Positions 1 through 6,079 are shown, counted from the stretch's first letter. The stretch is 6,079 bases of DNA from Spirochaetaceae bacterium (GCA_031255315.1 JAIRSS010000166.1:1-6079), one strand, 5' to 3'. Made by a program: numbers and translations. Notes: a model not told the origin generated them from the letters alone.

Positions 1-780
1 TACCAATGATTTTATCAACATCCAGCAGTCCATGAACGGCTATTTATCGGGACTGTTCAGTGTAGCCTTGTCCTGCATTCTTACTTCAATATTTATGTTT
101 ATCTACAATCCAATTATGGCGGCGGCGTTCTATATCGCGCTGCCTGTCACCGTTATTCTTATGTTCCTATCGATGAGAACGATGGAGCGCAATTCTGTCA
201 GTGTGGCGCGGTCTAAAGACGTTACCGCCACAAATCTGAACGAATATCTGCGCGGCAGGAAAACATATCGATAGTGTTGCAGGATGTATACCTGTTCCAC
301 GAGACAATACGTGAGAATATTCTGTTTGGCCGCAAAGACGCAACCGAGGAAGAAATGATACAGGCCGCGAAAAAAGCAGGCTGTCATGATTTTATTATGG
401 CGCTGCCGGAGGGTTACGGCACAGTTGTCGGCGAAGGGGGCAGCACGCTTTCGGGAGGTGAGAAACAGCGTATTTCCATAGCTCAGGCTTTCCTTAAAAA
501 AGCTCCCATCCTGCTTCTGGACGAGCCGACCGCAAGCCTTGACGCGAAAAACGAGGTTTTGGTTCAACGGGCGGTGGGCGAGCTTGTGCAAAATACCACG
601 GTGATGATGATCGCCCACCGGCTGAAAACAATACAGAACGCCGATCAAATACTTGTCCTTGACAAGGGTGAACTTACCGAGCAGGGGGTACATGAACAGC
701 TTATGAAGTGGGACGGCTTGTACGCGAAGCTATGGGCTATGCAGCAACAATCTATGGAGTGGAATATACAGCGCAAGTAA
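1..780 (+). pseudogene. ABC exporter (fused membrane and ATPase domains), 5'-truncated by window, internal deletion with frameshift
   Basis: Remnant of a type I ABC exporter half-transporter, a membrane protein normally near 580 residues. Positions 2-274 read TNDFINIQQSMNGYLSG and then two hydrophobic helices (about 44-106 and 110-175), ending in NEYLRG, a motif typical of the middle of the membrane domain. That frame stops at TAG 272-274. From about 262 the next frame reads [19 protein letters not shown], the Q-loop of the ATPase domain, followed by signature LSGGEKQR (448-471), Walker B ILLLDEPT (508-531), the D-loop SLD and the H-loop His (616-618), ending at TAA 778-780. The rest of the membrane domain, the A-loop and Walker A are missing, roughly 200 residues by comparison with the family. 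The nominal GTG at 274 has no ribosome binding site and sits inside the Q-loop strand, so the second half is not a separate gene. Without Walker A the product could not bind ATP normally. The substrate cannot be told. An assembly error at about 255-265 is the main alternative. Confidence 0.85.
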
Positions 781-810
781 TAAGACTGATTCGGAACGGC
801 CGGAATCGCG

Positions 811-852
811 GCAGTTTCGTCGAACCTTCGGTTCGCAGAAACTGCGTTTTTT
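811..852 (+). terminator. Rho-independent terminator after the ABC pseudogene
   Basis: An 8-bp outer stem (GCAGTTTC 811-818 with GAAACTGC 838-845) encloses a 2-nt mismatch and an inner 6-bp stem CGAACC/GGTTCG closed by a TTC loop. It is followed directly by G and six T (847-852). It lies 31 nt beyond the exporter stop codon and is oriented for plus-strand transcripts. Read on the minus strand it has no T-tract after the stem, so it does not obviously serve carB. Confidence 0.8.
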
Positions 853-859
853 AAAGGGC

Positions 860-889
860 GCTGTTCCAAAACTGAAGTTTTGGAACAGC
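860..889. repeat. Perfect 13-bp hairpin between the convergent ABC and carB ends
   Basis: GCTGTTCCAAAAC (860-872) pairs perfectly with GTTTTGGAACAGC (877-889) around the tetraloop TGAA. On the plus side it is followed by CTCATTTT, a weak T-tract. On the minus side GCGCCC and three T follow. It lies 80 nt beyond the carB stop codon in the space where two genes converge, so it may act as a weak bidirectional terminator, and it is the best candidate for ending the car transcript. It could also be a copy of a dispersed hairpin element, because the arms share GGCTGTYCC with the hairpin at 5857-5891. Confidence 0.55.
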
Positions 890-968
890 CTCATTTTACC
901 TAAGATAAACGATGTCTTCTTTTGCTCTCTGTGGATAGTATAATTTTTAAAACAGCGCTGCATGGGGG

Positions 969-3900
969 CTACCGGTACTCTTCCCACGCCGTAATCTCCA
1001 GCCCGCCGCGCCGTTCGTACGCCAGGGCGTCGATGAATTCCCGGGCAGCTTTGATGTTGGTAAAGAGGGGAATGTCAAAGTCCACCGCCATGCGGCGTAT
1101 GAGGTAATCGTTCTTCAGTTCCGTCTCCCGGTTGTTCTTGGGAATGTTGATGATCATGTCGATCTGCTGGGTCTTGATGCAGGTGGCGATATTGGGCTCC
1201 CGGGATTCCAGGGGCCAGTTGAGGACTGTTGCGGGAACGCCGCTGCGGGTGAGGAATTTCGCCGTTCCTCGGGACGCGAACAGTTCATATCCCATATCTA
1301 CCAGTTTCCGGGCGGAGTCCAGAAAGTCCAGCTTTTCCTCAATCGTTCCTGTGGAAAGGAGTATGCGCTTCCGGGGGATGCGGTAGCCCACTGAAAGAAG
1401 GGCCTTGAGGAAGGCGTCGTTAAGGTCCGCGCCGATGCAGCCCACTTCCCCGGTGGAGGCCATTTCCACCCCGCTTACCGGGTCCGCCCCATGTAGGCGG
1501 GAAAAACTGAACTGGGCCGCCTTAACCCCCACCCATTCCAGGTCCAGGGCGGAAACCGCCGCCTTTTGTACCGGCTCGTCCAGCATGGCCCGGACCGCCA
1601 TCTCTATCATGTTCACCCGGCTCACCTTGGAACAGAAGGGGAAGCTCCGGCTGGCCCGGAGGTTGCATTCGATGACCCGGACCCGGTTATGCTGGGCCAG
1701 GAACTGGATGTTGAAAGGTCCGGTAATGTCCAGAGCGCGGGCGATTTCCGCGCTGATCTTGCGGATCTTCCTGATGGTTTCGATGTAGAGCCGTTGGGCC
1801 GGCAGGACTACCGTGGCGTCACCGGAATGAACCCCGGCGTTTTCGATGTGTTCGGTAATGGCGTGAAAGAGGATTTCCCCCCGTTTGGCCACTGCGTCAA
1901 TCTCGATTTCCTTGGAGTTTTCTATGAATTTGGAGATCACTACCGGGTGTTCCGGGGACACGTCCGCTGCAAGACCCAGGAACTTCTCCAGGCTTTCATC
2001 ATCCCAGGCCACGTTCATAGCCGCACCGGAGAGTACGTAACTGGGTCTGATGAGTACCGGATAACCCGCTTCCGCGGCAAAGGCTCTGGCCGCGCTCAGG
2101 TCCGTAAGCTCCCTCCAGGGGGGCTGCTCTATGCCCAGCTGGTCCAGGAGGGCGGAGAACTTGTTCCGGTCTTCCGCCATGTCGATGAATTGGGGGGCGG
2201 CGCCGTAGATGAGCGCCCCAGCGTTGTAGAGCCGGGTGGCCAGGTTGTTGGGAATCTGGCCGCCCATGGACAGGATAAGGCCGTCCGGACGTTCCCGCTC
2301 GTAAATGTCCAGGACCCGTTCCAGGGTAAGTTCCTCAAAGTAAAGCCGGTCGCACACGTCGTAGTCAGTGGACACCGTTTCCGGGTTGCAGTTCACCATG
2401 ATGGAATAACGCCCCAGCTTCCGGGCGGTCTCCGCCGCATTGACGCAGCACCAGTCGAATTCCACGCTGCTTCCTATCCGGTACGCCCCCGATCCAAGGA
2501 TCATCACGCCCCGCCCCGCCGGGGCCGCGTCGTCCCGGACGGCCCCCGGCGCTCCCCCGTTCCCGGCTTGTGAACCGGCGTAGGTCATGTAGAGGTAGTT
2601 CGTCTTGGCCGGATATTCCGCCGCAAGGGTGTCTATCTGTTTTACCGCCGGCTTTATCCGGTAGTCTTCCCGGAGCTTGCGGACTTCCATCTCCTCAAGG
2701 CCCAGGAATTCTCCAATCCGTCCGTCAGAGAAGCCCATGCGCTTAGCCCGGGCCAAAAGCTCCCGGTCAATAGAACGGGAGGAGGCGGGCGTTCCCGGCC
2801 CCGCCGCCTGTCTGACGGCGCGTTCGGTCTCCAGAACAGCGGCGATCTTGTGGAGGAACCAACGGTCTATCCTGGTGATCCGCCAGATCCGTTCCACCGG
2901 CCAGCCTTCGGCTAATGCCCGGTAGATGATGAAAATCCGGCGGTCCGTGGGCTTTGCCAGGGCGTCCCTCAGATCCCTGACCCCGGCCCCGCAGTATTCG
3001 TCGTCCGCTGCCAGGCCCGGCGCGCCAATGCCGGTCATACGCAGGGCTTTCTGTAGGGCTTCCTCAAAGGAGCGGCCTATGGACATCACTTCCCCAACGG
3101 ACTTCATCTCCGATCCGATGCGTATGTCCACATGCTTGAATTTTGCCAGGTCCCAGCGGGGGACTTTGACCACGCAGTAGTCCAGGGCGGGCTCGAAGCA
3201 GGATTTGGTCGTCCGGGTAATGCGGTTTTCGATGTCCGTTAAGGCGTAGCCCAGGGCGAGCTTGGCCGCCACAAACGCCAGGGGGTAGCCCGTGGCCTTA
3301 GACGCCAGGGCGGAACTCCGGGAAAGCCGGGCGTTTACCTCAATGACGCGGTAATCTTCGGAGTCCGGATCCAGGGCGTACTGGACGTTACATTCCCCCA
3401 CAACGCCCAGATGACGGATCACGTCGATGGCGATGCGCCTGAGCTTGTGGTACTCCGAATCCGTCAGGGTCTGGGAAGGGGCCGCCACGATGCTTTCCCC
3501 CGTATGAATGCCCAGGGGATCGAAATTTTCCATATTACAGACAGCGATGCAGTTGTCGTACCCATCCCGGACCACCTCGTACTCAATTTCCTTCCAGCCT
3601 CCAAGCCATTCCTCAATTAACGCCTGGGGCGCTGCGCCGGTTTCGCTGGTCCGGGCAAACGCCCGATCGCACCGGCGACGGACTTCCGCCTCGTTCCGGC
3701 ATATCCCCGAACCCGCGCCGCCCAGGGCGTAGGCGGCGCGGACCATCACGGGGCAGCCGATTTCCGCCGCCGCCGCCGCCGCTTCGTCCGAACTGGTAAC
3801 GGCGGCGCTCCGGGGGCATTTCACCCCGATTTCAGCAAGACGCTCCACAAAGAGCCGCCGGTCCTCGGTGTCTTCGATGGTCTTCATCGGGGTTCCCAGA

Positions 3901-4250
3901 ACCCGGACCCCGTATTTGTAGAGGACGCCCTCCCGTTCCAGGGCAACCCCACAGTTCAGGGCGGTCTGGCCCCCGAAAGAGAGGAGGACGCCGTCGGGCT
4001 TTTCCTTCTCTATCACTTGCCGGACATATTCCGGCGTTACCGGCAGGAAATAGGTATGATCCGCCATGCCTTCGCTGGTCTGGATGGTGGCGATGTTGGG
4101 GTTGATGAGGACCGTCTCTATCCCCTCTTCCCTGAGAGCCTTGAGCGCCTGGGACCCGGAATAGTCGAATTCCCCGGCCTGTCCGATTTTGAGCCCCCCG
4201 GATCCCAAAAGAAGTACCTTCCGGGGAAGTTTTTGAGACGTTCCGCTCAT
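969..4250 (-). CDS. carB: Carbamoyl-phosphate synthetase large subunit (CAD/CPS1-like type)
   Basis: CarB makes carbamoyl phosphate from ammonia, bicarbonate and two ATP in the cytoplasm, feeding pyrimidine and arginine synthesis. The 1093-residue product is slightly longer than E. coli CarB (about 1073). N-terminal synthetase half: Gly-rich GSGGLKIGQAGEFDYSG (16-32), Arg131, Arg171, Gln290 and the metal/ATP cluster VIEVNARLSRSS (Glu304, Asn306, Arg308). The oligomerisation region spans about 410-550. C-terminal half: GSGAYRIGSSVEFDW (586-600), RPSYVLSG (Arg735), HIENAGVHSGD (801-811), Gln849 and VIECNLR (Glu861, Asn863, Arg865). An MGS-like allosteric domain spans about 965-1093. Both ATP-grasp halves look intact. 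The wording of many motifs (GQAGEFDYSG, YRIGSSVEFDW, QFSFSRLHGAD, SRSFPF) is that of eukaryotic CAD/CPS1. Small low-complexity additions occur at about 484-494 and 560-580, and six GCG codons encode Ala157-162. The ATG overlaps the carA stop and has GGAGG seven bases upstream. The function is secure; the CAD-type classification comes from remembered family sequences. Confidence 0.97.
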   Translation of the reverse strand: MSGTSQKLPRKVLLLGSGGLKIGQAGEFDYSGSQALKALREEGIETVLINPNIATIQTSEGMADHTYFLPVTPEYVRQVIEKEKPDGVLLSFGGQTALNCGVALEREGVLYKYGVRVLGTPMKTIEDTEDRRLFVERLAEIGVKCPRSAAVTSSDEAAAAAAEIGCPVMVRAAYALGGAGSGICRNEAEVRRRCDRAFARTSETGAAPQALIEEWLGGWKEIEYEVVRDGYDNCIAVCNMENFDPLGIHTGESIVAAPSQTLTDSEYHKLRRIAIDVIRHLGVVGECNVQYALDPDSEDYRVIEVNARLSRSSALASKATGYPLAFVAAKLALGYALTDIENRITRTTKSCFEPALDYCVVKVPRWDLAKFKHVDIRIGSEMKSVGEVMSIGRSFEEALQKALRMTGIGAPGLAADDEYCGAGVRDLRDALAKPTDRRIFIIYRALAEGWPVERIWRITRIDRWFLHKIAAVLETERAVRQAAGPGTPASSRSIDRELLARAKRMGFSDGRIGEFLGLEEMEVRKLREDYRIKPAVKQIDTLAAEYPAKTNYLYMTYAGSQAGNGGAPGAVRDDAAPAGRGVMILGSGAYRIGSSVEFDWCCVNAAETARKLGRYSIMVNCNPETVSTDYDVCDRLYFEELTLERVLDIYERERPDGLILSMGGQIPNNLATRLYNAGALIYGAAPQFIDMAEDRNKFSALLDQLGIEQPPWRELTDLSAARAFAAEAGYPVLIRPSYVLSGAAMNVAWDDESLEKFLGLAADVSPEHPVVISKFIENSKEIEIDAVAKRGEILFHAITEHIENAGVHSGDATVVLPAQRLYIETIRKIRKISAEIARALDITGPFNIQFLAQHNRVRVIECNLRASRSFPFCSKVSRVNMIEMAVRAMLDEPVQKAAVSALDLEWVGVKAAQFSFSRLHGADPVSGVEMASTGEVGCIGADLNDAFLKALLSVGYRIPRKRILLSTGTIEEKLDFLDSARKLVDMGYELFASRGTAKFLTRSGVPATVLNWPLESREPNIATCIKTQQIDMIINIPKNNRETELKNDYLIRRMAVDFDIPLFTNIKAAREFIDALAYERRGGLEITAWEEYR
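3764..3781. repeat. (CCG)6 trinucleotide run inside carB
   Basis: Six uninterrupted CCG units on the plus strand, read on the minus strand as six GCG codons for Ala157-162 of CarB, in the N-terminal synthetase half just before EIGCPVMVR. The unit is three bases, so copy-number change would keep the frame. It probably lies in a surface helix where the length of the Ala run is tolerated. Confidence 0.7.
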
Positions 4251-5395
4251 TTTTTCGCCTCCGTAACCTGACTCAGGAACCGGTCAATGAGAAACTCCGT
4301 GTCCCGTGGGCCCGGGCAGCCTTCCGGGTGGAACTGGACCGCCGCGAAGGGAAAGCGGACGGACCGGATTCCCTCGATAGTACCGTCATTGGCGTTGATG
4401 AACCAGGGTTCCCAATCCTTGGGAAGGGTCTCGTTCCGCACGGCGTACCCGTGGTTCTGGCTCGTGATGTAACAGCGCTTGGTCCCCGCCTCAATGCAGG
4501 GCTGGTTCTGCCCCCGGTGGCCGTAGGGGAGCTTGTAGGTGTCCCCTCCGGCGGCCAGGGCCATGATTTGGTTTCCCAGGCAGATCCCGAAGATGGGCTT
4601 CCCAGTCGAAAAAGCCCGGCGTACTGCGGCGATGGTCCTGCCGCAGTCTTTGGGGTCGCCGGGACCGTTGGACAGGAAGAGGCCGTCGTATTCAACGCCG
4701 TTCAAGTCGTGGTTCCAGGGAAGACGGATCACTTCAACCTTCCGGGACAGGAGGCAGCGGTAGATATTCGCCTTTGCCCCGCAGTCTATGAGAGCGATTT
4801 TGAGGAGCCGGTCCTCCGGGGCGCTCCCGGCGGGACGGAAAACCCGCGCTTCCGGGGGCGACACCTCCGCCACCGGGTTGGCGATACGCCCCGAATCTAT
4901 CGTTACGTCCCGCGTCCCTTCCACCAGAATTTTTCCCCCCATAACGCCCTGTTCCCTGAGCCGTATAACCAGGGAACGGGTGTCTATGCCGCAGATGCCG
5001 GGGACGTTGTTTTTTTCAAGCCATACGGAAAGGGAAACGCCGGAAGCGAAGTGGCTGGGTTCCTCGCAGGCTTCGGACACCGCGAAGCCTGCAACCTGGA
5101 TGCGAGGGGATTCAAAGTGAAGGGGAATTCCCTGTCCGTCAAAGAAGGGCTCGACGGTCTTGGTCCGTACCGGAACCCCGTAGTTCCCCGCCAGGGGATA
5201 GGCGGACACCAGAATCTGCCCCCGGAAACTGGGGTCCGTCAGGGACTGGGGGTACCCCGTCATCCCGGTAGTAAAGACCACTTCCCCCGCCTGGGACTTT
5301 GCCTTTCCGAAAGACCAGCCGGAGAACTCCGAGCCGTCTTCCAGAACGAGTTTCGCCTGCCGCGCCGGTCTGTCCGCCGGCTTTCTTTTTTTCAT
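4247..5395 (-). CDS. carA: Carbamoyl-phosphate synthetase small subunit, glutamine amidotransferase
   Basis: CarA hydrolyses glutamine and passes ammonia to CarB. With the ATG at 5395 the product has 382 residues, the usual family length. The N-terminal small-subunit domain starts at AKLVLEDGSEFSG (14-26) and includes GEVVFTTGMTGYPQSLTDPS (37-56), YPLAGNYGV and GIDTRSL. The class I amidotransferase domain from about 199 has LSNGPGDP (241-248), nucleophile Cys272 in FGICLGNQ, TSQNHGYAV (311-319), and His356 and Glu358 in VQFHPEG. All three catalytic residues are present. The residue after GICLG is Asn275, where E. coli and CAD have His; from memory, Asn is also found in Bacteroidetes CarA. Start choice: ATG 5395 has GGGAG five bases upstream and gives the normal length. 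ATG 5416 (389 residues) is possible but lies at or just before the expected transcript start, and TTG 5455 lacks a good ribosome binding site and falls in the putative -35. carA overlaps carB by 4 bases, so the two form one operon. Confidence 0.96.
   Translation of the reverse strand: MKKRKPADRPARQAKLVLEDGSEFSGWSFGKAKSQAGEVVFTTGMTGYPQSLTDPSFRGQILVSAYPLAGNYGVPVRTKTVEPFFDGQGIPLHFESPRIQVAGFAVSEACEEPSHFASGVSLSVWLEKNNVPGICGIDTRSLVIRLREQGVMGGKILVEGTRDVTIDSGRIANPVAEVSPPEARVFRPAGSAPEDRLLKIALIDCGAKANIYRCLLSRKVEVIRLPWNHDLNGVEYDGLFLSNGPGDPKDCGRTIAAVRRAFSTGKPIFGICLGNQIMALAAGGDTYKLPYGHRGQNQPCIEAGTKRCYITSQNHGYAVRNETLPKDWEPWFINANDGTIEGIRSVRFPFAAVQFHPEGCPGPRDTEFLIDRFLSQVTEAKK
4258..4262 (-). promoter_or_regulatory. 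Ribosome binding site of carB inside the carA 3' end
   Basis: GGAGG on the minus strand, seven bases (CGAAAAA) before the carB ATG at 4250. It lies within the last codons of carA. With the ATGA stop-start overlap this predicts efficient, coupled translation of the two subunits, and it fixes the carB start. Confidence 0.8.
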
Positions 5396-5400
5396 ATATG

Positions 5401-5405
5401 CTCCC
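5401..5405 (-). promoter_or_regulatory. Ribosome binding site that fixes the carA start
   Basis: GGGAG on the minus strand, five bases (CATAT) before ATG 5395. It decides between the three in-frame starts: upstream ATG 5416 has only GGCGGGG with a short 3-base gap, and TTG 5455 is preceded by nothing resembling a Shine-Dalgarno sequence. Confidence 0.7.
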
Positions 5406-5426
5406 GCATTTCCCATGATCCCCGCC

Positions 5427-5455
5427 AGTATAACCCGGCATATAAAAAAAACCAA
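5427..5455 (-). promoter_or_regulatory. Probable sigma-70-type promoter of carAB
   Basis: On the minus strand a -10 TATACT (5432-5427, part of GTTATACT) lies 17 bases from a weak -35 TTGGTT (5455-5450). The A/T-rich stretch 5456-5500 just upstream could act as an UP element. The predicted transcript would begin near 5420, leaving a leader of about 25 nt. That is too short for an attenuator, so no RNA-based pyrimidine control is visible here. The call rests on consensus matching only. Confidence 0.45.
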
Positions 5456-5623
5456 TCAGCCTACAGAAAACAAAGAATAAAAAATTGATTTTTGTATCAT
5501 TTTATGGTTGATTGAGTCCAAAACCGGTACAAAAAGATGATTCCCGTTCCGGGAAATTGAGAAGCATGGCCGGGACCGTATCTTCTCTCATTTTTGAGGA
5601 TGATACACCCGCTATAGTATAAC
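5456..5623. other. AT-rich intergenic spacer, no gene seen
   Basis: Neither strand has a coding frame with recognisable protein sequence. It holds a small hairpin TTCCCG-TTC-CGGGAA (5541-5555), a GAGAAG/CTTCTC pairing (5559-5564 with 5582-5587), and an 8-bp inverted repeat TGTATCAT (5493-5500) / ATGATACA (5600-5607) about 100 bases apart. A second copy of the octamer AGTATAAC at 5616-5623 matches the one in the carA promoter (5427-5434). It could be an alternative, more distal minus-strand -10, but I see no good -35 for it. Confidence 0.5.
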
Positions 5624-5850
5624 GTGAGTTCGACGGGAACAAAGCGCGCTTGTCATCAGGTCTGGACGCCGCGAAGGATCAGGCTTAGAGCGGCACCTCT
5701 TGCCTCGGCGCAGCCCGCGGAAAATGATGTGGAAGGTATTAAACGGCGCGTCAAGAAACTGCTTGCGCTGTCAACAATCCTGAATGAGAACGAAGCGGCG
5801 GTGGTTCTGGAAAAAGCGCGGGCTTTTGCTTCGATGGCTTGCGCCTTGCC
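5624..5850 (+). pseudogene. Degraded fragment with DUF2786-like core
   Basis: The frame starting at GTG 5624 has no stop up to the window end, but only part of it looks like protein. Positions 5735-5830 read GIKRRVKKLLALSTILNEN followed by EAAVVLEKARAF, which matches the pattern of the DUF2786 domain (a lysine/arginine-rich helix with KLLAL, then NENEA and a second helix ending in EKA-A). The function of DUF2786 is unknown. After about 5835 the sequence becomes unlike the family and runs into the hairpin at 5857-5891 and the opposite-strand GH2 gene, so coding probably stops there. In another frame, 5629-5688 reads FDGNKARLSSGLDAAKDQA and a stop, which looks like a further coding scrap and suggests a frameshift near 5690. 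There is no convincing ribosome binding site at 5624. I read it as a relic of a larger gene; a small intact gene is unlikely. Confidence 0.45.
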
Positions 5851-5856
5851 GAGAGC

Positions 5857-5891
5857 AGGGGCCTGTCCCTGCCAACTGGGGACAGCCCCCT
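5857..5891. repeat. GC-rich 12-bp hairpin between the DUF2786 relic and the GH2 gene
   Basis: AGGGG-C-CTGTCCC (5857-5869) pairs with GGGACAG-C-CCCCT (5879-5891), giving 12 pairs with a single C-C mismatch around the 9-nt loop TGCCAACTG. It starts about 40 nt beyond the GH2 stop codon, so it could end that transcript or protect its 3' end. It has no T-tract on either side, so it is not a standard intrinsic terminator. Its arms share the core GGCTGTYCC / GGRACAG with the hairpin at 860-889. Confidence 0.55.
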
Positions 5892-5932
5892 CTTGCGACA
5901 ATGGTCGGCATAACGGACATCCGGCTTCGTGG

Positions 5933-6079
5933 CTATCTTTCCCCATAAAAATCTTGCATGACATAAAAGGCGAGCTTCTTCGTTTTTCTGTCCACGTCTA
6001 TCAGTCCTTTCCGGTTGTAGCCTTCCTGATACCTGTTGAACCGTCGGGGGCAGCGGAAATCGTAGAGTATCCAGGGGCT
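5933..6079 (-). CDS. Glycoside hydrolase family 2 (beta-glucuronidase/beta-galactosidase-like), C-terminal end only
   Basis: The minus-strand frame is open from the window edge to TAG at 5935-5933 and gives the last 48 residues. They begin [13 protein letters not shown] and continue with [26 protein letters not shown] and GER. This is the usual ending of GH2 TIM-barrel domains, where a (M)SPW-L-DFRSPRR segment follows the catalytic Glu and is followed by YNRKGL and AFYVLQ-FY. Family members cleave beta-linked sugars such as glucuronides or galactosides. The catalytic residues and any signal peptide lie outside the window, so neither the substrate nor the cellular location can be given. The gene points toward carA but is separated by about 540 bases and the relic, so it is not part of the car operon. 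The family call is from memory of the motif. Confidence 0.72.
   Translation of the reverse strand, partial: SPWILYDFRCPRRFNRYQEGYNRKGLIDVDRKTKKLAFYVMQDFYGER

Noticed and set aside
939..944. Perfect TATAAT on the plus strand near the carB end
   Set aside because: No acceptable -35 lies 16-18 bases upstream, and it would only drive antisense transcription into carB. A chance match in an AT-rich spacer is more likely.
1566..2573. 335-codon open frame on the plus strand opposite carB
   Set aside because: It lies wholly within the carB coding sequence, has no recognisable domains, and is rich in His, Arg, Gly and Val as expected for an antisense shadow of a GC-rich gene.
5396..5455. TTG start at 5455 extending CarA by 20 residues
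   Set aside because: The extra residues have no small-subunit homology, no ribosome binding site precedes the TTG, and the stretch overlaps the predicted promoter.
4328..5488. 386-codon open frame on the plus strand opposite carA
   Set aside because: Shadow of carA. No family motifs, and the opposite strand holds all catalytic residues of the small subunit.
5616..5623. AGTATAAC octamer repeated from 5427-5434
   Set aside because: As an operator or second promoter it is unsupported: there is no partner -35 and an 8-base AT-rich match can occur by chance. Noted only in the spacer description.
5656..5964. 102-codon minus-strand frame between GH2 and carA
   Set aside because: It overlaps both the GH2 end and the DUF2786-like core in other frames, runs through the hairpin, and shows no family resemblance. 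The GH2 reading is far better supported for the shared part.
1..6079. CRISPR array, tRNA, rRNA, insertion sequence ends or a novel defence system
   Set aside because: I saw no regularly spaced direct repeats, no tRNA-like cloverleaf, no transposase or terminal inverted repeats, and no set of uncharacterised genes. The intact content is a housekeeping operon.

Overview
This 6.1-kb bacterial window is built around one intact operon, carA-carB on the minus strand, encoding both subunits of carbamoyl-phosphate synthetase (first step of pyrimidine and arginine synthesis). On either side lie remnants or ends of other genes: a decayed ABC exporter gene on the left (plus strand), and on the right a DUF2786-like fragment (plus strand) and the 3' end of a glycoside hydrolase family 2 gene (minus strand) that runs off the window.

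Layout. 1-780: ABC exporter pseudogene, already truncated by the window edge, with an internal deletion that removes part of the membrane domain and the Walker A motif and shifts the frame. 781-968: no gene; two consecutive hairpins, the first a good Rho-independent terminator for the plus strand. 969-4250: carB. 4247-5395: carA, overlapping carB by 4 bases (ATGA). About 5396-5455: carA ribosome binding site and a probable promoter. 5456-5623: AT-rich spacer without a gene. 5624-5850: degraded plus-strand coding sequence containing a DUF2786-like core. 5857-5891: strong GC-rich hairpin. 5933-6079: C-terminal end of a GH2 enzyme.

How the genes work together. CarA releases ammonia from glutamine and CarB uses it with bicarbonate and two ATP to make carbamoyl phosphate. 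The 4-base overlap and the strong Shine-Dalgarno sequence inside the end of carA indicate coupled translation. The flanking sequences have no visible link to carbamoyl phosphate and look like an accessory, decaying neighbourhood around a housekeeping operon.

Organism. Both Car subunits resemble the eukaryotic CAD/CPS1-type enzyme, which some bacteria such as Bacteroidetes also carry, more than the E. coli type. The car genes look clearly GC-richer than the flanks. A GH2 enzyme together with pseudogenes and hairpin elements would suit a host- or gut-associated anaerobe (Bacteroidetes-related or spirochaete). This is only a guess; no taxonomic marker is present. I see no convincing novel multi-gene system here. 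The most notable points are the CAD-like synthetase, the cleanly deleted exporter, and two hairpins that share arm sequence.
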